NCBI RefSeq assembly: GCF_014203645.1
Contig: NZ_JACHJL010000007.1
Span: 248,001 to 312,000, forward strand
Length of the DNA: 64,000 nt
Reading direction: 5' to 3'
DNA from: Streptomyces zagrosensis
Lineage (GTDB): Bacteria; Actinomycetota; Actinomycetes; Streptomycetales; Streptomycetaceae
This document shows positions 8,633 through 16,947 of the stretch, in pieces; position 1 is the first letter of the stretch; each line of letters opens with the position of its first letter. The translations under genes were made by a program, and so were the position numbers. The notes beneath the pieces were generated by a model. The model was not told the origin of the DNA. It worked only from the letters and a program-made list of their open reading frames with translations, and searched no databases.

Positions 8633-10105
8633 ATGCACACTGACTTCGACCGGTGCGTGAGAGCCGTCCAATCCAAGGACGCCCGCTTCGACGGCTGGTT
8701 CTTCACCGCCGTTTTGACCACCCGCATCTACTGCCGCCCGAGCTGCCCGGTGGTGCCGCCCAAGGTCGAGAACATGTCGTTCTACCCGAGCGCAGCCGCC
8801 GCCCAGCAGGCCGGCTTCCGGGCCTGCAAGCGCTGCCGCCCGGACGCCAGCCCCGGCTCGCCCCAGTGGAACGAGCGAGCCGACCTCGTCGCCCGCGCCA
8901 TGCGGTTGATCGCGGACGGTGTGGTGGACCGCGACGGCGTCCCCGGACTCGCCGCCCGGCTCGGCTACAGCACCCGACAAATCGAGCGCCAACTCCTGGC
9001 CGAGCTGGGCGCGGGCCCCCTCGCACTCGCCCGCGCCCAGCGCGCGCAGACCGCCCGGCTGCTGATCGAGACCAGCGACCTGCCCATGGCCGAGGTGGCG
9101 TTCGCCGCGGGGTTCGCCAGCATCAGGACCTTCAACGACACCGTGCGGGAGGTCTTCGCGCTCTCCCCGACCGAGCTGCGCGGTCGCACCCGCGGCGGCG
9201 CGCGACCCGCCGCCCCCGGCGCGCTCAGCCTCCGACTGCCCTTCCGCGCCCCGCTGTGCCCCGACAACCTGTTCGGGCACCTCGCGGCGACCGCCGTACC
9301 CGGCGTGGAGGAGTGGCGCGACGGCGCGTACCGGCGCACCCTGCGCCTGCCGTACGGGCACGGCATCGTCAGCCTCCGCCCGACCCCCGACCACATCGGC
9401 TGTCACCTCTCGCTGACCGACCTGCGCGACCTGGCAGGCGCGATCAGCCGCTGCCGCCGACTCCTTGACCTGGACGCCGATCCGGTCGCCATCGACGAAC
9501 TGCTGCGCACCGACCTGGAGTTGGCGCCGCTGGTGGACAAGGTGCCAGGACGCAGGGTGCCGCGTACGGTGGACGCCGACGAGTTCGCCGTACGAGCCGT
9601 CATCGGCCAACAGGTATCCACGGCCGCCGCCCGCACGCATGCCGGGCGGCTCGTCACCGCCCACGGTGAACCGGTCGATGACCCCGCGGGCGGCCTCACC
9701 CACCTCTTCCCCAGCACGGCGGCACTCGCCGATCACGACCCCGAAGCGCTCGCCATGCCCCGCACCCGGCGGGCCACCATCGGCGGCCTGATTGACGCGC
9801 TGGCGGCCGGCGACATCGCCCTCGGCGTCGGCAGCGACTGGGATCGGGCCCGCGCCCAGTTGACGGCGCTGCCCGGGATCGGGCCATGGACCGTGGAGGT
9901 CATCGCCATGCGCGCGCTGGGTGACCCGGACGCCTTCCTCCCCACCGACCTCGGCGTGCGCCGCGCCGCCGCGGGCCTTGGGCTGCCGGCGACGCCCGGC
10001 GCGCTCGTTAGGCACAGCGCCCGATGGCGGCCCTGGCGCGCGTACGCCGTGCAGTACCTGTGGGCCACCGACGACCACCCGATCAACCTGCTGCCCGAAG
10101 GCTGA
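8633..10105 (+). CDS. alkA: Ada-AlkA fusion: methylphosphotriester-sensing regulator / 3-methyladenine DNA glycosylase
   Basis: A 490-residue fusion. Residues 1-80 are the Ada zinc domain with four cysteines (C34, C38, C65, C68; IYCRPSC...CKRC), in which one Cys accepts methyl groups from phosphotriesters. Residues ~85-180 form an AraC-type DNA-binding domain (LAARLGYSTRQIERQL, VAFAAGFASIRTFNDTV). The rest is an AlkA/HhH-GPD glycosylase with LPGIGPWTVEVIAMRAL and a likely catalytic Asp in FLPTDLGV, removing alkylated purines. The ATG at 8633 is preferred over an upstream GTG at 8603 because the Ada domain begins there. The O6-alkylguanine methyltransferase gene starts 131 bases downstream, making an adaptive-response pair. 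Confidence 0.93.
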   Translation: MHTDFDRCVRAVQSKDARFDGWFFTAVLTTRIYCRPSCPVVPPKVENMSFYPSAAAAQQAGFRACKRCRPDASPGSPQWNERADLVARAMRLIADGVVDRDGVPGLAARLGYSTRQIERQLLAELGAGPLALARAQRAQTARLLIETSDLPMAEVAFAAGFASIRTFNDTVREVFALSPTELRGRTRGGARPAAPGALSLRLPFRAPLCPDNLFGHLAATAVPGVEEWRDGAYRRTLRLPYGHGIVSLRPTPDHIGCHLSLTDLRDLAGAISRCRRLLDLDADPVAIDELLRTDLELAPLVDKVPGRRVPRTVDADEFAVRAVIGQQVSTAAARTHAGRLVTAHGEPVDDPAGGLTHLFPSTAALADHDPEALAMPRTRRATIGGLIDALAAGDIALGVGSDWDRARAQLTALPGIGPWTVEVIAMRALGDPDAFLPTDLGVRRAAAGLGLPATPGALVRHSARWRPWRAYAVQYLWATDDHPINLLPEG

Positions 10106-10236
10106 TGATGGGGCGGCACACCCCATGCCGCGACGGCCCGCCACGGCCGCCCCGGCGCCGCCCATGCGGTGGCGCGCCCCGCGCCGCCGCACCGGATACC
10201 CTCACTGCGCCCGACTTCAAAGGAGACCGACCCGCC

Positions 10237-10785
10237 GTGCCCGTACGCGTCCACACCTTGATCGACAGCCCTTGCGGTCCACTCACCCTGGTGGCCACCG
10301 ATGGGTTGCTCTCCGGGCTGTACATGACCGACCAGCGGCATCGGCCACCGCAGGAGACGTTCGGTGAGCCGGACGACACCCCGTTCCCCGAGGTCATCCG
10401 GCAGCTCTGCGACTACTTCGACGGGGGCCGCGCCGACTTCGCCGGGCTGCCGATCCAGCTGTCCGGCACCGCCTTCCAGCGCCGTGTATGGGAGCAACTG
10501 CAAGCCATCCCGTACGGCGAGACCATCTCCTACGGGCAACTGGCCGACGACATCGGCCAGCCGGGTGCCGCCCGTGCGGTGGGCCTGGCCAACGGCAAGA
10601 ACCCGATCAGCATCATCGTCCCCTGCCACCGGGTCGTCGGCGCCACGGGCAACCTGACCGGGTACGGAGGCGGCCTGCCGCGCAAGCGTCGGCTGCTGGA
10701 CTTCGAGCGAGGCCGCATCACGTGCGCGGATGGGTCGTTCGTCGATGCCCCCGGGGCAAGGTTGGCTCAGGACCAACTCTTCTGA
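10237..10785 (+). CDS. ogt: Methylated-DNA--[protein]-cysteine S-methyltransferase
   Basis: A 182-residue suicide enzyme that moves the methyl group from O6-methylguanine to its own cysteine. The signature IIVPCHRVVG contains the acceptor Cys130, and the recognition helix follows the FQRRVWEQL and YGQLA segments. The chosen GTG at 10237 has AAAGGAGA about ten bases upstream. A longer reading from 10024 overlaps the alkA gene in another frame and has a non-conserved, Arg/Pro-rich leader. Co-oriented with alkA, so probably expressed together under Ada-type control. Confidence 0.93.
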   Translation: MPVRVHTLIDSPCGPLTLVATDGLLSGLYMTDQRHRPPQETFGEPDDTPFPEVIRQLCDYFDGGRADFAGLPIQLSGTAFQRRVWEQLQAIPYGETISYGQLADDIGQPGAARAVGLANGKNPISIIVPCHRVVGATGNLTGYGGGLPRKRRLLDFERGRITCADGSFVDAPGARLAQDQLF

Positions 10786-10847
10786 TCCGCCATGCGGCAG
10801 GGGGAGCGCGTCCAGGTGTGTGGGGCCGCCAGGCGCGGCGGCAGCGC

Positions 10848-11774
10848 TCAGGCCAGCAGTTCACGCACCTCGGCCAGCGCATCCACCTGGGCCCGCCAGT
10901 CGCCATCGGCGAACCCCATGACGATGTGCCGCGCTCCCGCCCCCCAGTACGGATGCAACTGCTCCGCCGCCTCGCGCGGCCCGCCGGTCACCGGCACGGA
11001 CGCCAGCCGCTCCACGGGCATCCCGTACGCCACCGCCATCCGGGCGGCGATCTCCGCGCGGCCGGGCAGCCCGGGTGCGGCACCGAGCACCCCCGTGGCG
11101 CCAACGGCCACCGTGGGCGCGGGGCGGCCACGCCACACGGCCCGCTCGGCGAGCTGCACCACCCCGTTGGCCACCTCGTCGGGCGTGACCAGTGAGGGGA
11201 ACCAACCATCCCCGTAGCGGATCGCGCGCCGTATCGCAGCGGGCGAGTCACCGCCCACCCACACCGGCGGTTGCGGCACCGTGGGCGTCAGCTCCAAGTC
11301 AAGGCCGCCCGGCTCGTCCGGCAGGCGGACTCGCTCACCGGCGAGCAGCCGGGGCAGTAACGCCAGTGCGGTATCCGTGCGTACGTCCCGCTCGGCGTAC
11401 GGCACCCCGGCCGCCGCCCACTGCGCGGCCCCGCCCCCGGTGCCGATGCCAAGAACGAGCCGATCGCCCACCACATGCCGCAGACTGGCGATCTGCCGCG
11501 CGGCCCACGCCAGCGGGCGAATGCCGGGCACGTAGCCGGCGGAACAGATCCGCACCCGCTGGGTCACGGCGGCCACCGCAGCCAGCGCGACCGCCATCTC
11601 CACCGATGGTCCCGCGCCCACCAGTTGATCGCCCTGATCGCCGTACGCGACGAGGTCGAGCCCCACGCCCTCGGCATGCTGGGCGGCGGACGCGAAATCG
11701 AGCCTTTGCTCGTGCTGGACGGTGAGGGACGGCAGGACAACGCCGATCTCCAGGCGTGCGAGGGTTCTCGTCAT
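10848..11774 (-). CDS. LLM-class (luciferase-like) flavin/F420-dependent oxidoreductase
   Basis: About 308 residues of luciferase-like monooxygenase fold. It starts with an IGVVLPS strand and contains GDRLVLGIGTGGG and a PPVWVGGDSPAAIRRAIRYGDGW segment typical of F420-binding LLM proteins, ending with VTGGPREAAEQL. Actinobacterial members often use coenzyme F420; the substrate cannot be read from sequence. The start at ATG 11774 is chosen because the fold begins soon after it; a GTG at 11801 is possible, and neither has a clear ribosome-binding site. It stands alone, downstream of the BCCT transporter gene on the same strand. Confidence 0.85.
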   Translation of the reverse strand: MTRTLARLEIGVVLPSLTVQHEQRLDFASAAQHAEGVGLDLVAYGDQGDQLVGAGPSVEMAVALAAVAAVTQRVRICSAGYVPGIRPLAWAARQIASLRHVVGDRLVLGIGTGGGAAQWAAAGVPYAERDVRTDTALALLPRLLAGERVRLPDEPGGLDLELTPTVPQPPVWVGGDSPAAIRRAIRYGDGWFPSLVTPDEVANGVVQLAERAVWRGRPAPTVAVGATGVLGAAPGLPGRAEIAARMAVAYGMPVERLASVPVTGGPREAAEQLHPYWGAGARHIVMGFADGDWRAQVDALAEVRELLA

Positions 11775-11850
11775 GCCGTAACGGTGCAACTTCAAGGCCA
11801 CTTGAGGTCAATGCCGCCCATGCGGCGCCGCGGGAACACGCGGCTGCGGC

Positions 11851-13737
11851 TCAGCCGGAGCGGCTGGACTCCCCAGACTCGCCAGTCCCACCGCCGGCCC
11901 CACCACTCCCGCCAGACCCACCAGACCCACCCGAGCCGCCAGACCCACCCGAGCCGCCAGACCCACCCGAGCCGCCAGACCCACCCGAGCCGCTAGACCC
12001 ACCCGAGCCGCCAGTTCCGCCGGGCCCCGGCTCATCGCCGGCCGACGCACGCTCGGCGGCCCGGCGCAGCCGGGGGTGACGGGGGTGCCGGGTGGGGGCC
12101 TGTTCGGTGAGGGCGTCGCCGATCATCGCGCGTACCGCGTCCCGTAGCCCGTGCATCGGGTGCTGCCGGGTGGGCCCGGCCCCCGGGTCCGTACGCAACT
12201 CCCGCAGCAGCGCCCAGCACAGCGCCAGCATCACCAGCACGAACGGTAGCGCTACCAGGATCGTGGCCGTCTTCAGTGCGTCGAGACCGCCGGCGACCAG
12301 CAGTACGGCGGCCACCGCGGCCATCAAAATGCCCCAGGCGACGACCAGCCAGGTGCGCGGATGCAGGGAGCCCCTGCTGGTCAGCGAGCCCATCACCAGC
12401 GATGCCGAGTCGGCGCTGGTGATGAAGTACGTCATCACCAGCGCCATCGCCAGCCAAGAGGTGACCGTGCCCAGCGGCAACGCGTCCAGCATGGCGAACA
12501 GCGAGGCTTCCGCGCCGTCCTTGGCCTTTTCCGTCAGGTCAGCGGTGCCGCTGGAGTCCAGCCGAATGGCGCTTCCGCCCATCACACAGAACCAGATCAT
12601 CGTCGCGCCGCTGGGCACCAGGAGCACCCCGATCAGGAATTCCCGAATAGTGCGGCCCCGCGAAATACGAGCGATAAAGGTGCCCACGAACGGTGCCCAG
12701 GACAACCACCACGCCCAGTAGAAAATGGTCCAGGTGCCAAGCCAGCTCTCGTCGGTGAAGGCACCGGTATGCGAGGCCATCGGCAACAGATCGCTGAGGT
12801 AGCCGCCCACGCTCGCCGGGATGCTGTCCAGGACGTACACCGTAGGCCCGACGACGAAGACGAACAACATCATCAGCGCGGCCAGCACGACGTTGAGGGT
12901 GCTCAGCCACTTGACGCCCTTGTGCAGCCCCGAGAAAGCGGAGGCCACAAACGCGGCGGAAAGCGCGAAGATAATGACCAGCTGTGTGGTCTTGGTGTTT
13001 TCCACACCAGCGGTGAGATTCAGCCCCTCGGCGACCTGCAACGCACCGAGGCCAAGGCTGGTCGCGGTGCCGAAGACGGTCGCGAACACCGCCAGCAGGT
13101 CGATCGCCTTGCCCTGCCAGCCATCGGCCCGCCGGTCGCCGATGAGGGGCACGAACGCGGAGCTGAGCCGGTTGCCGCGCCCCTTGCGGAACACGGCGTA
13201 GGCGAGGGCGAGCCCGGCGATGCCGTAGATCGCCCAGGGCGTGAGCGTCCAGTGGAAGAACGAATACTCCATGGCGGTACGGGCCGCCTCGCTCGTACCC
13301 CCACGTTCGCCGCTTGAGGGCGGCGGATCGGTGTAGTGCTGCAAGGGCTCGCCGACCCCGTAGAACATCAGGCCGATGCCCATGCCCGCGCTGAACATCA
13401 TCGCGATCCAGGCGAGATTGCCGAACTCCGGCTCGGAGTCGTCCGGGCCCAGCCTGATCCGGCCGAATCGGCTCATGGCGATCACCAGGCACAGCACCAA
13501 GAACACATCGGCGGCGACCACAAACAGCCAGCCGAAATTGGTCAGCACCCAGTTCAGCGCGGTGTCCGAGGTATCGGCGAAGTTGTCCTTGGCGAGGGCT
13601 GCCCAGCCAACGGCGGCCAACACGGCCACCACCCCGATGACGACGACCGTCCTATCGGGCGAGGGGTCGTGCACGGCGGCCGGACCCTCGTCCGGGCCGG
13701 GCGTGGGGTCGGTTTGCTCGATGGGCGGGGTACTCAT
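11851..13737 (-). CDS. BCCT-family betaine/choline/carnitine transporter with Gly-Ser tail
   Basis: A 628-residue protein with about twelve membrane helices. It carries BCCT hallmarks: MFSAGMGIGLMFYGVGEPL, the WTLTPWAIYGIAGLALAY segment and the tryptophan-rich FYWAWWLSWAPFVGTFIARI stretch. BCCT carriers import quaternary ammonium osmolytes with Na+ or H+. The cytoplasmic tail, usually the osmosensor in BetP-like members, contains an unusual run of about ten Gly-Gly-Ser repeats. These are encoded by an 18-base tandem repeat, then a short TGESGESSRSG end. Osmoprotectant uptake is inferred from the family; the substrate is unknown. Confidence 0.92.
   Translation of the reverse strand: MSTPPIEQTDPTPGPDEGPAAVHDPSPDRTVVVIGVVAVLAAVGWAALAKDNFADTSDTALNWVLTNFGWLFVVAADVFLVLCLVIAMSRFGRIRLGPDDSEPEFGNLAWIAMMFSAGMGIGLMFYGVGEPLQHYTDPPPSSGERGGTSEAARTAMEYSFFHWTLTPWAIYGIAGLALAYAVFRKGRGNRLSSAFVPLIGDRRADGWQGKAIDLLAVFATVFGTATSLGLGALQVAEGLNLTAGVENTKTTQLVIIFALSAAFVASAFSGLHKGVKWLSTLNVVLAALMMLFVFVVGPTVYVLDSIPASVGGYLSDLLPMASHTGAFTDESWLGTWTIFYWAWWLSWAPFVGTFIARISRGRTIREFLIGVLLVPSGATMIWFCVMGGSAIRLDSSGTADLTEKAKDGAEASLFAMLDALPLGTVTSWLAMALVMTYFITSADSASLVMGSLTSRGSLHPRTWLVVAWGILMAAVAAVLLVAGGLDALKTATILVALPFVLVMLALCWALLRELRTDPGAGPTRQHPMHGLRDAVRAMIGDALTEQAPTRHPRHPRLRRAAERASAGDEPGPGGTGGSGGSSGSGGSGGSGGSGGSGGSGGSGGSGGSGGSGGAGGGTGESGESSRSG
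11915..12014 (-). repeat. 18-bp tandem repeat encoding (Gly-Gly-Ser)n in the BCCT tail
   Basis: On the plus strand the unit reads ccacccgagccgccagac, about five copies with small variants. It encodes two Gly-Gly-Ser triplets per unit in the transporter's cytoplasmic C-terminus. Unit gain or loss would keep the frame and change tail length. Confidence 0.85.
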
Positions 13738-13891
13738 GGCGTCCCACTATGGTGCGCTAAAGCGCTCTATGCGCCCGTGGCGCGCCGTTTGGCAACGACT
13801 GCGGCCATGGGCAGCCCAGGGCCCCTGCGGATAGGGTCGCAGCGGCGCGACTGCCTGTGCGACAGCACAGCCGGAAGCAAGGGGACGCAAG

Positions 13892-15160
13892 GTGGCGGAT
13901 GCCGCGAGGACAACCGGGACAGGCGCCACCAACGCACGGCACACATCAGGCGTATCGGGCGTGCCGGATATGTCGGGTGTATCGGACATGTTGAGCGCAT
14001 CGGGCAGGACGGGCGCGACAGCGGGCGCCGTGGCGAGCGTGCTGATCGCCGCCGATAAGTTCAAGGGCTCCCTGACGGCCGTGCAGGTCGCCGACCATCT
14101 GACGGCCGGCCTGCGCTCGGCCGCCCCCGGCGTACGGGTGGAGTCGGTGCCGGTCGCCGATGGCGGAGACGGGACGGTGGACGCTGCGGCGGAGGCCGGG
14201 TTCGAGCGCCGTACGGTGCGGGTCACTGGGCCGTTGGGCGACCCGGTCGCCGCCTCGTACGCGCTATGTGGCACGACCGCCGTGGTCGAGATGGCGGAGG
14301 CGTCCGGGCTGCGGCAGCTGCCCGCCGGCGTATTCGCGCCGCTGACCGCCACCACCTACGGCACTGGCGAGCTGCTGCGCGCCGCCCTGGACGCGGGCGC
14401 CCGCACGATCGTCTTCGGCGTGGGCGGCAGCGCGACCACCGATGGCGGCGCGGGCATGCTCGCGGCGCTCGGGGCCCGTCTGCTGGATGCGCGGGGCCGC
14501 CCGATCGGCCCCGGCGGCGGTGCGCTGCGCGATCTTGCCGAGGCCGACCTTTCGGGGCTCGACAAGCGACTCACGCATACGGCCATCACGCTCGCCAGCG
14601 ACGTGGACAACCCGCTCACCGGGCCCACGGGCGCGCCCGCGGTCTACGGCCCGCAAAAGGGCGCTAGTGCGGCGGACGTAGCAGCCCTGGACGCGGCCTT
14701 GGCGCACTACGCGGACGTGCTGGAGCGCGCGGTGGGCCCGAGCGCCGCCGCGTACGCCCAGGCACCGGGAGCGGGCGCGGCGGGCGGCATCGGCTACGGG
14801 GCGCTGGTCGGGCTCGGCGCGCACTTCAGGCCCGGCATCGAGGTGATGCTCGATGTGCTCGGCTTCGCCCCGGCGCTGGCCCGCGCCGACCTGGTGATCA
14901 CCGGTGAGGGCTCGCTCGATGAGCAGACCCTGCACGGCAAGGCCCCCGCGGGCGTCGCGGCGGCGGCGCGGGCGCACGGCGTGGAGGTGGTGGCCGTCTG
15001 CGGTCGCCTGGCGCTGGCCCCCGGCGCCCTGGGCCGGGCAGGCATCCGCCATGCGTACGCGCTCACCGCGCTCGAACCGGACCCGGCACGCTGCATGGCC
15101 GAGGCGGGACCACTCCTCGAACGCGTGGCCGCGCAAATCGCGGCAGACTTCCTGACCTGA
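13892..15160 (+). CDS. glxK: Glycerate kinase (GlxK/GarK family)
   Basis: Up to 422 residues. The recognisable family start is VLIAADKFKGSLTA, about 50 residues in. Further marks are the VADGGDGTVDA nucleotide region, the VFGVGGSATTDGGAGML phosphate loop, and LVITGEGSLDEQTLHGKAP. The enzyme phosphorylates D-glycerate to 2- or 3-phosphoglycerate. The first 48 residues contain a repetitive SGVSGVPDMSGVSDM segment, so a GTG near 14032 is an alternative start. The last codons and stop fall inside a cctga pentanucleotide repeat. It is divergent from the BCCT gene and convergent with pssA. Confidence 0.9.
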   Translation: MADAARTTGTGATNARHTSGVSGVPDMSGVSDMLSASGRTGATAGAVASVLIAADKFKGSLTAVQVADHLTAGLRSAAPGVRVESVPVADGGDGTVDAAAEAGFERRTVRVTGPLGDPVAASYALCGTTAVVEMAEASGLRQLPAGVFAPLTATTYGTGELLRAALDAGARTIVFGVGGSATTDGGAGMLAALGARLLDARGRPIGPGGGALRDLAEADLSGLDKRLTHTAITLASDVDNPLTGPTGAPAVYGPQKGASAADVAALDAALAHYADVLERAVGPSAAAYAQAPGAGAAGGIGYGALVGLGAHFRPGIEVMLDVLGFAPALARADLVITGEGSLDEQTLHGKAPAGVAAAARAHGVEVVAVCGRLALAPGALGRAGIRHAYALTALEPDPARCMAEAGPLLERVAAQIAADFLT

Positions 15161-15180
15161 CCTGACCTGACCTGACCTGA
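15151..15180 (+). repeat. Pentanucleotide repeat (cctga)6 spanning the glycerate kinase stop codon
   Basis: Six perfect copies of cctga. The stop TGA of the kinase gene is at 15158-15160 within copies 1-2. Because the unit itself carries TGA in the reading frame used, slippage would barely change the C-terminus. Confidence 0.9.
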
Positions 15181-15223
15181 CGCGACCTGCCTGGTTCCGG
15201 GTAGGCACAGACCCGAGCCATGA

Positions 15224-15256
15224 CGAAGGGCCCGAGCGGTGTGCTCGGGCCCTTCG
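15224..15256. terminator. Bidirectional terminator between glxK and pssA
   Basis: A perfect 14-base inverted repeat (CGAAGGGCCCGAGC / GCTCGGGCCCTTCG) with a five-base loop lies between convergent genes. It can act in both directions. Confidence 0.9.
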
Positions 15257-15285
15257 ATGGTCGGTGGTTCTCGCGGGATGAGCCG

Positions 15286-16143
15286 CTACGGCAACTGCGT
15301 TGCCCTGGCCTCGCGCCGGTTGTCCCGGAAGGTGTTGACCCGCCGGGCCGTCGCAAAGAGCGGAATGACCGCGCCCAACACGACCTGGAGCGCGCAGCCC
15401 GTCTGGAGCAGCAGCTCTCCACCGGGGGCCTCGAAGGCCCACGCGCCCAGCAGGCCCATGCTCAGCATGATCCAACCCAGCATGGCGACCGCGAGCGGAC
15501 CGCGCGGCTTGGGGTACTCCACCCGGCTCACCATCAGCCAGGCGACGCCCACGATGGCGAGCAGCGTCGGGAAGAACGGCAGCTCAAGCAGCACCACAGA
15601 GATCACGGTCAGCGCCCCGAAGGGGCTTGGCATGCCTTGGAAGACGCCGTCGCGCAGTGTCGTACACGAGAATCTGGCGAGTCTGAGCACGACGGCGAGC
15701 AGGACCACGATCGCGGCGACCGCCGATACGCGCTGATAGGCGTCGTCGGCGACCATGCCCCACACCACGACGAAGTAGGCCGGGGCGAGGCCGAAGCTGA
15801 TCAGGTCGGAGAGGTTGTCCAGCTCCGCGCCCATCGCCGAGCTGCGCAGCTTGCGCGCCACCAGCCCGTCGAAGAGGTCGAAGACCGAGGCGAGCAGCAT
15901 CAGCATGACCGCGGTGGCGGCGCTGTGCCGGGCCATTCCGCCGTCCTCGTTGCCCGTCAGATGCGGGATGAGGACGCCGGTGGTGGTGAAGTACACGGCC
16001 ATGAAGCCGCAGGTGGCATTGCCGAGGGTGAGCGTGTCGGCTATCGACAGCCGCGTTGACAGCGGCATGTCGTCCGTATCGTCAGCGCCCTCGTCGGCTT
16101 CGGGGACCCAGGTCGTCTGGGCCTCCGGATCAACTACGGTCAA
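15286..16143 (-). CDS. pssA: CDP-diacylglycerol--serine O-phosphatidyltransferase
   Basis: A 285-residue integral membrane enzyme making phosphatidylserine from CDP-diacylglycerol and serine. The CDP-alcohol phosphotransferase motif (DG-x2-AR-x8-G-x3-D-x3-D) reads DLFDGLVARK...GAELDNLSD, about 100 residues from the N-terminus. Several hydrophobic helices follow. Its start overlaps the end of psd by 14 bases, so the two steps to phosphatidylethanolamine are translationally coupled, as usual in actinobacteria. Confidence 0.95.
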   Translation of the reverse strand: MTVVDPEAQTTWVPEADEGADDTDDMPLSTRLSIADTLTLGNATCGFMAVYFTTTGVLIPHLTGNEDGGMARHSAATAVMLMLLASVFDLFDGLVARKLRSSAMGAELDNLSDLISFGLAPAYFVVVWGMVADDAYQRVSAVAAIVVLLAVVLRLARFSCTTLRDGVFQGMPSPFGALTVISVVLLELPFFPTLLAIVGVAWLMVSRVEYPKPRGPLAVAMLGWIMLSMGLLGAWAFEAPGGELLLQTGCALQVVLGAVIPLFATARRVNTFRDNRREARATQLP

Positions 16144-16777
16144 GGCGAGTCACCCCCGCGGTGGTGGTTTCGCCAACCTCGACCGCGGCCTCGACACCTT
16201 CCGGAAGGTAGATGTCTACCCGCGAACCGAACCGGATGAGTCCGATCCGCTCGCCCTGCTCGACCTTGGTGCCCTGCGGTACGTAGGGCACGATGCGGCG
16301 GGCGACGGCGCCGGCGATCTGCACCATCTCGATGTCCCCGAGTTCGGTGTCGAAGTGCCAGACAACGCGCTCGTTGTTCTCGCTCTCCTTGTTGAACGCC
16401 GGGATAAACCCGCCGGGGATGTGCTCGACCGAGTCCACCGTGCCCGCGAGCGGTGCTCGGTTCACGTGGACATTGAGCGGGCTCATGAAGATCGCGACCC
16501 GGGTACGGCCGTCCTTCCACGGCATGATGCTCTGCACCACGCCGTCAGCGGGAGAGATGACCCGGCCCTGCGCGATCTCGCGCTCTGGGTCGCGGAAGAA
16601 CCACAGCATGCCCGCCGCAAGCGCGGTGGCAGGCACGGCAGCGGCAGCCCAGCGCCCCGAGCGACGGGAGCGAGCCAGGCTCACCGCCGCCGTAGCGACG
16701 GTCGGAAGGAGCCACGGCGACGCTCCGCGCGCGAGGCGTACGCGTGCGCGGGGTGCAGAGGAAGAGCTGTGGGGCAT
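16130..16777 (-). CDS. psd: Phosphatidylserine decarboxylase (short actinobacterial form)
   Basis: About 215 residues from ATG 16777, which has GAAGG seven bases upstream. The frame is open back to 16933, but the extra residues are Arg/Pro-rich and not family-like. After a hydrophobic N-terminal helix come WFFRDPER, VISPADGVVQ and MSPLNVHVNRAP, all typical of Psd. Near the end, IRFGSRVDIYLP holds the Gly-Ser self-cleavage site that makes the pyruvoyl cofactor and the beta/alpha chains. It converts the PssA product to phosphatidylethanolamine at the membrane. Confidence 0.95.
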   Translation of the reverse strand: MPHSSSSAPRARVRLARGASPWLLPTVATAAVSLARSRRSGRWAAAAVPATALAAGMLWFFRDPEREIAQGRVISPADGVVQSIMPWKDGRTRVAIFMSPLNVHVNRAPLAGTVDSVEHIPGGFIPAFNKESENNERVVWHFDTELGDIEMVQIAGAVARRIVPYVPQGTKVEQGERIGLIRFGSRVDIYLPEGVEAAVEVGETTTAGVTRLDRS

Positions 16778-16947
16778 GGATGACCTTCGTAGCGGAGGAT
16801 GCCGCTTAGCGAAAAAGGGGACGGCGGCTTTCCCGGGATGGTATCGGTTGCGAGCGGCAACTGGGCAAGCGCCAGGGCTAGTCGGTGGCCGAAGACCGGT
16901 GACGGGTTGTGATCTACTTCTCGAAAAAACCACCCCGAAATGGACAA

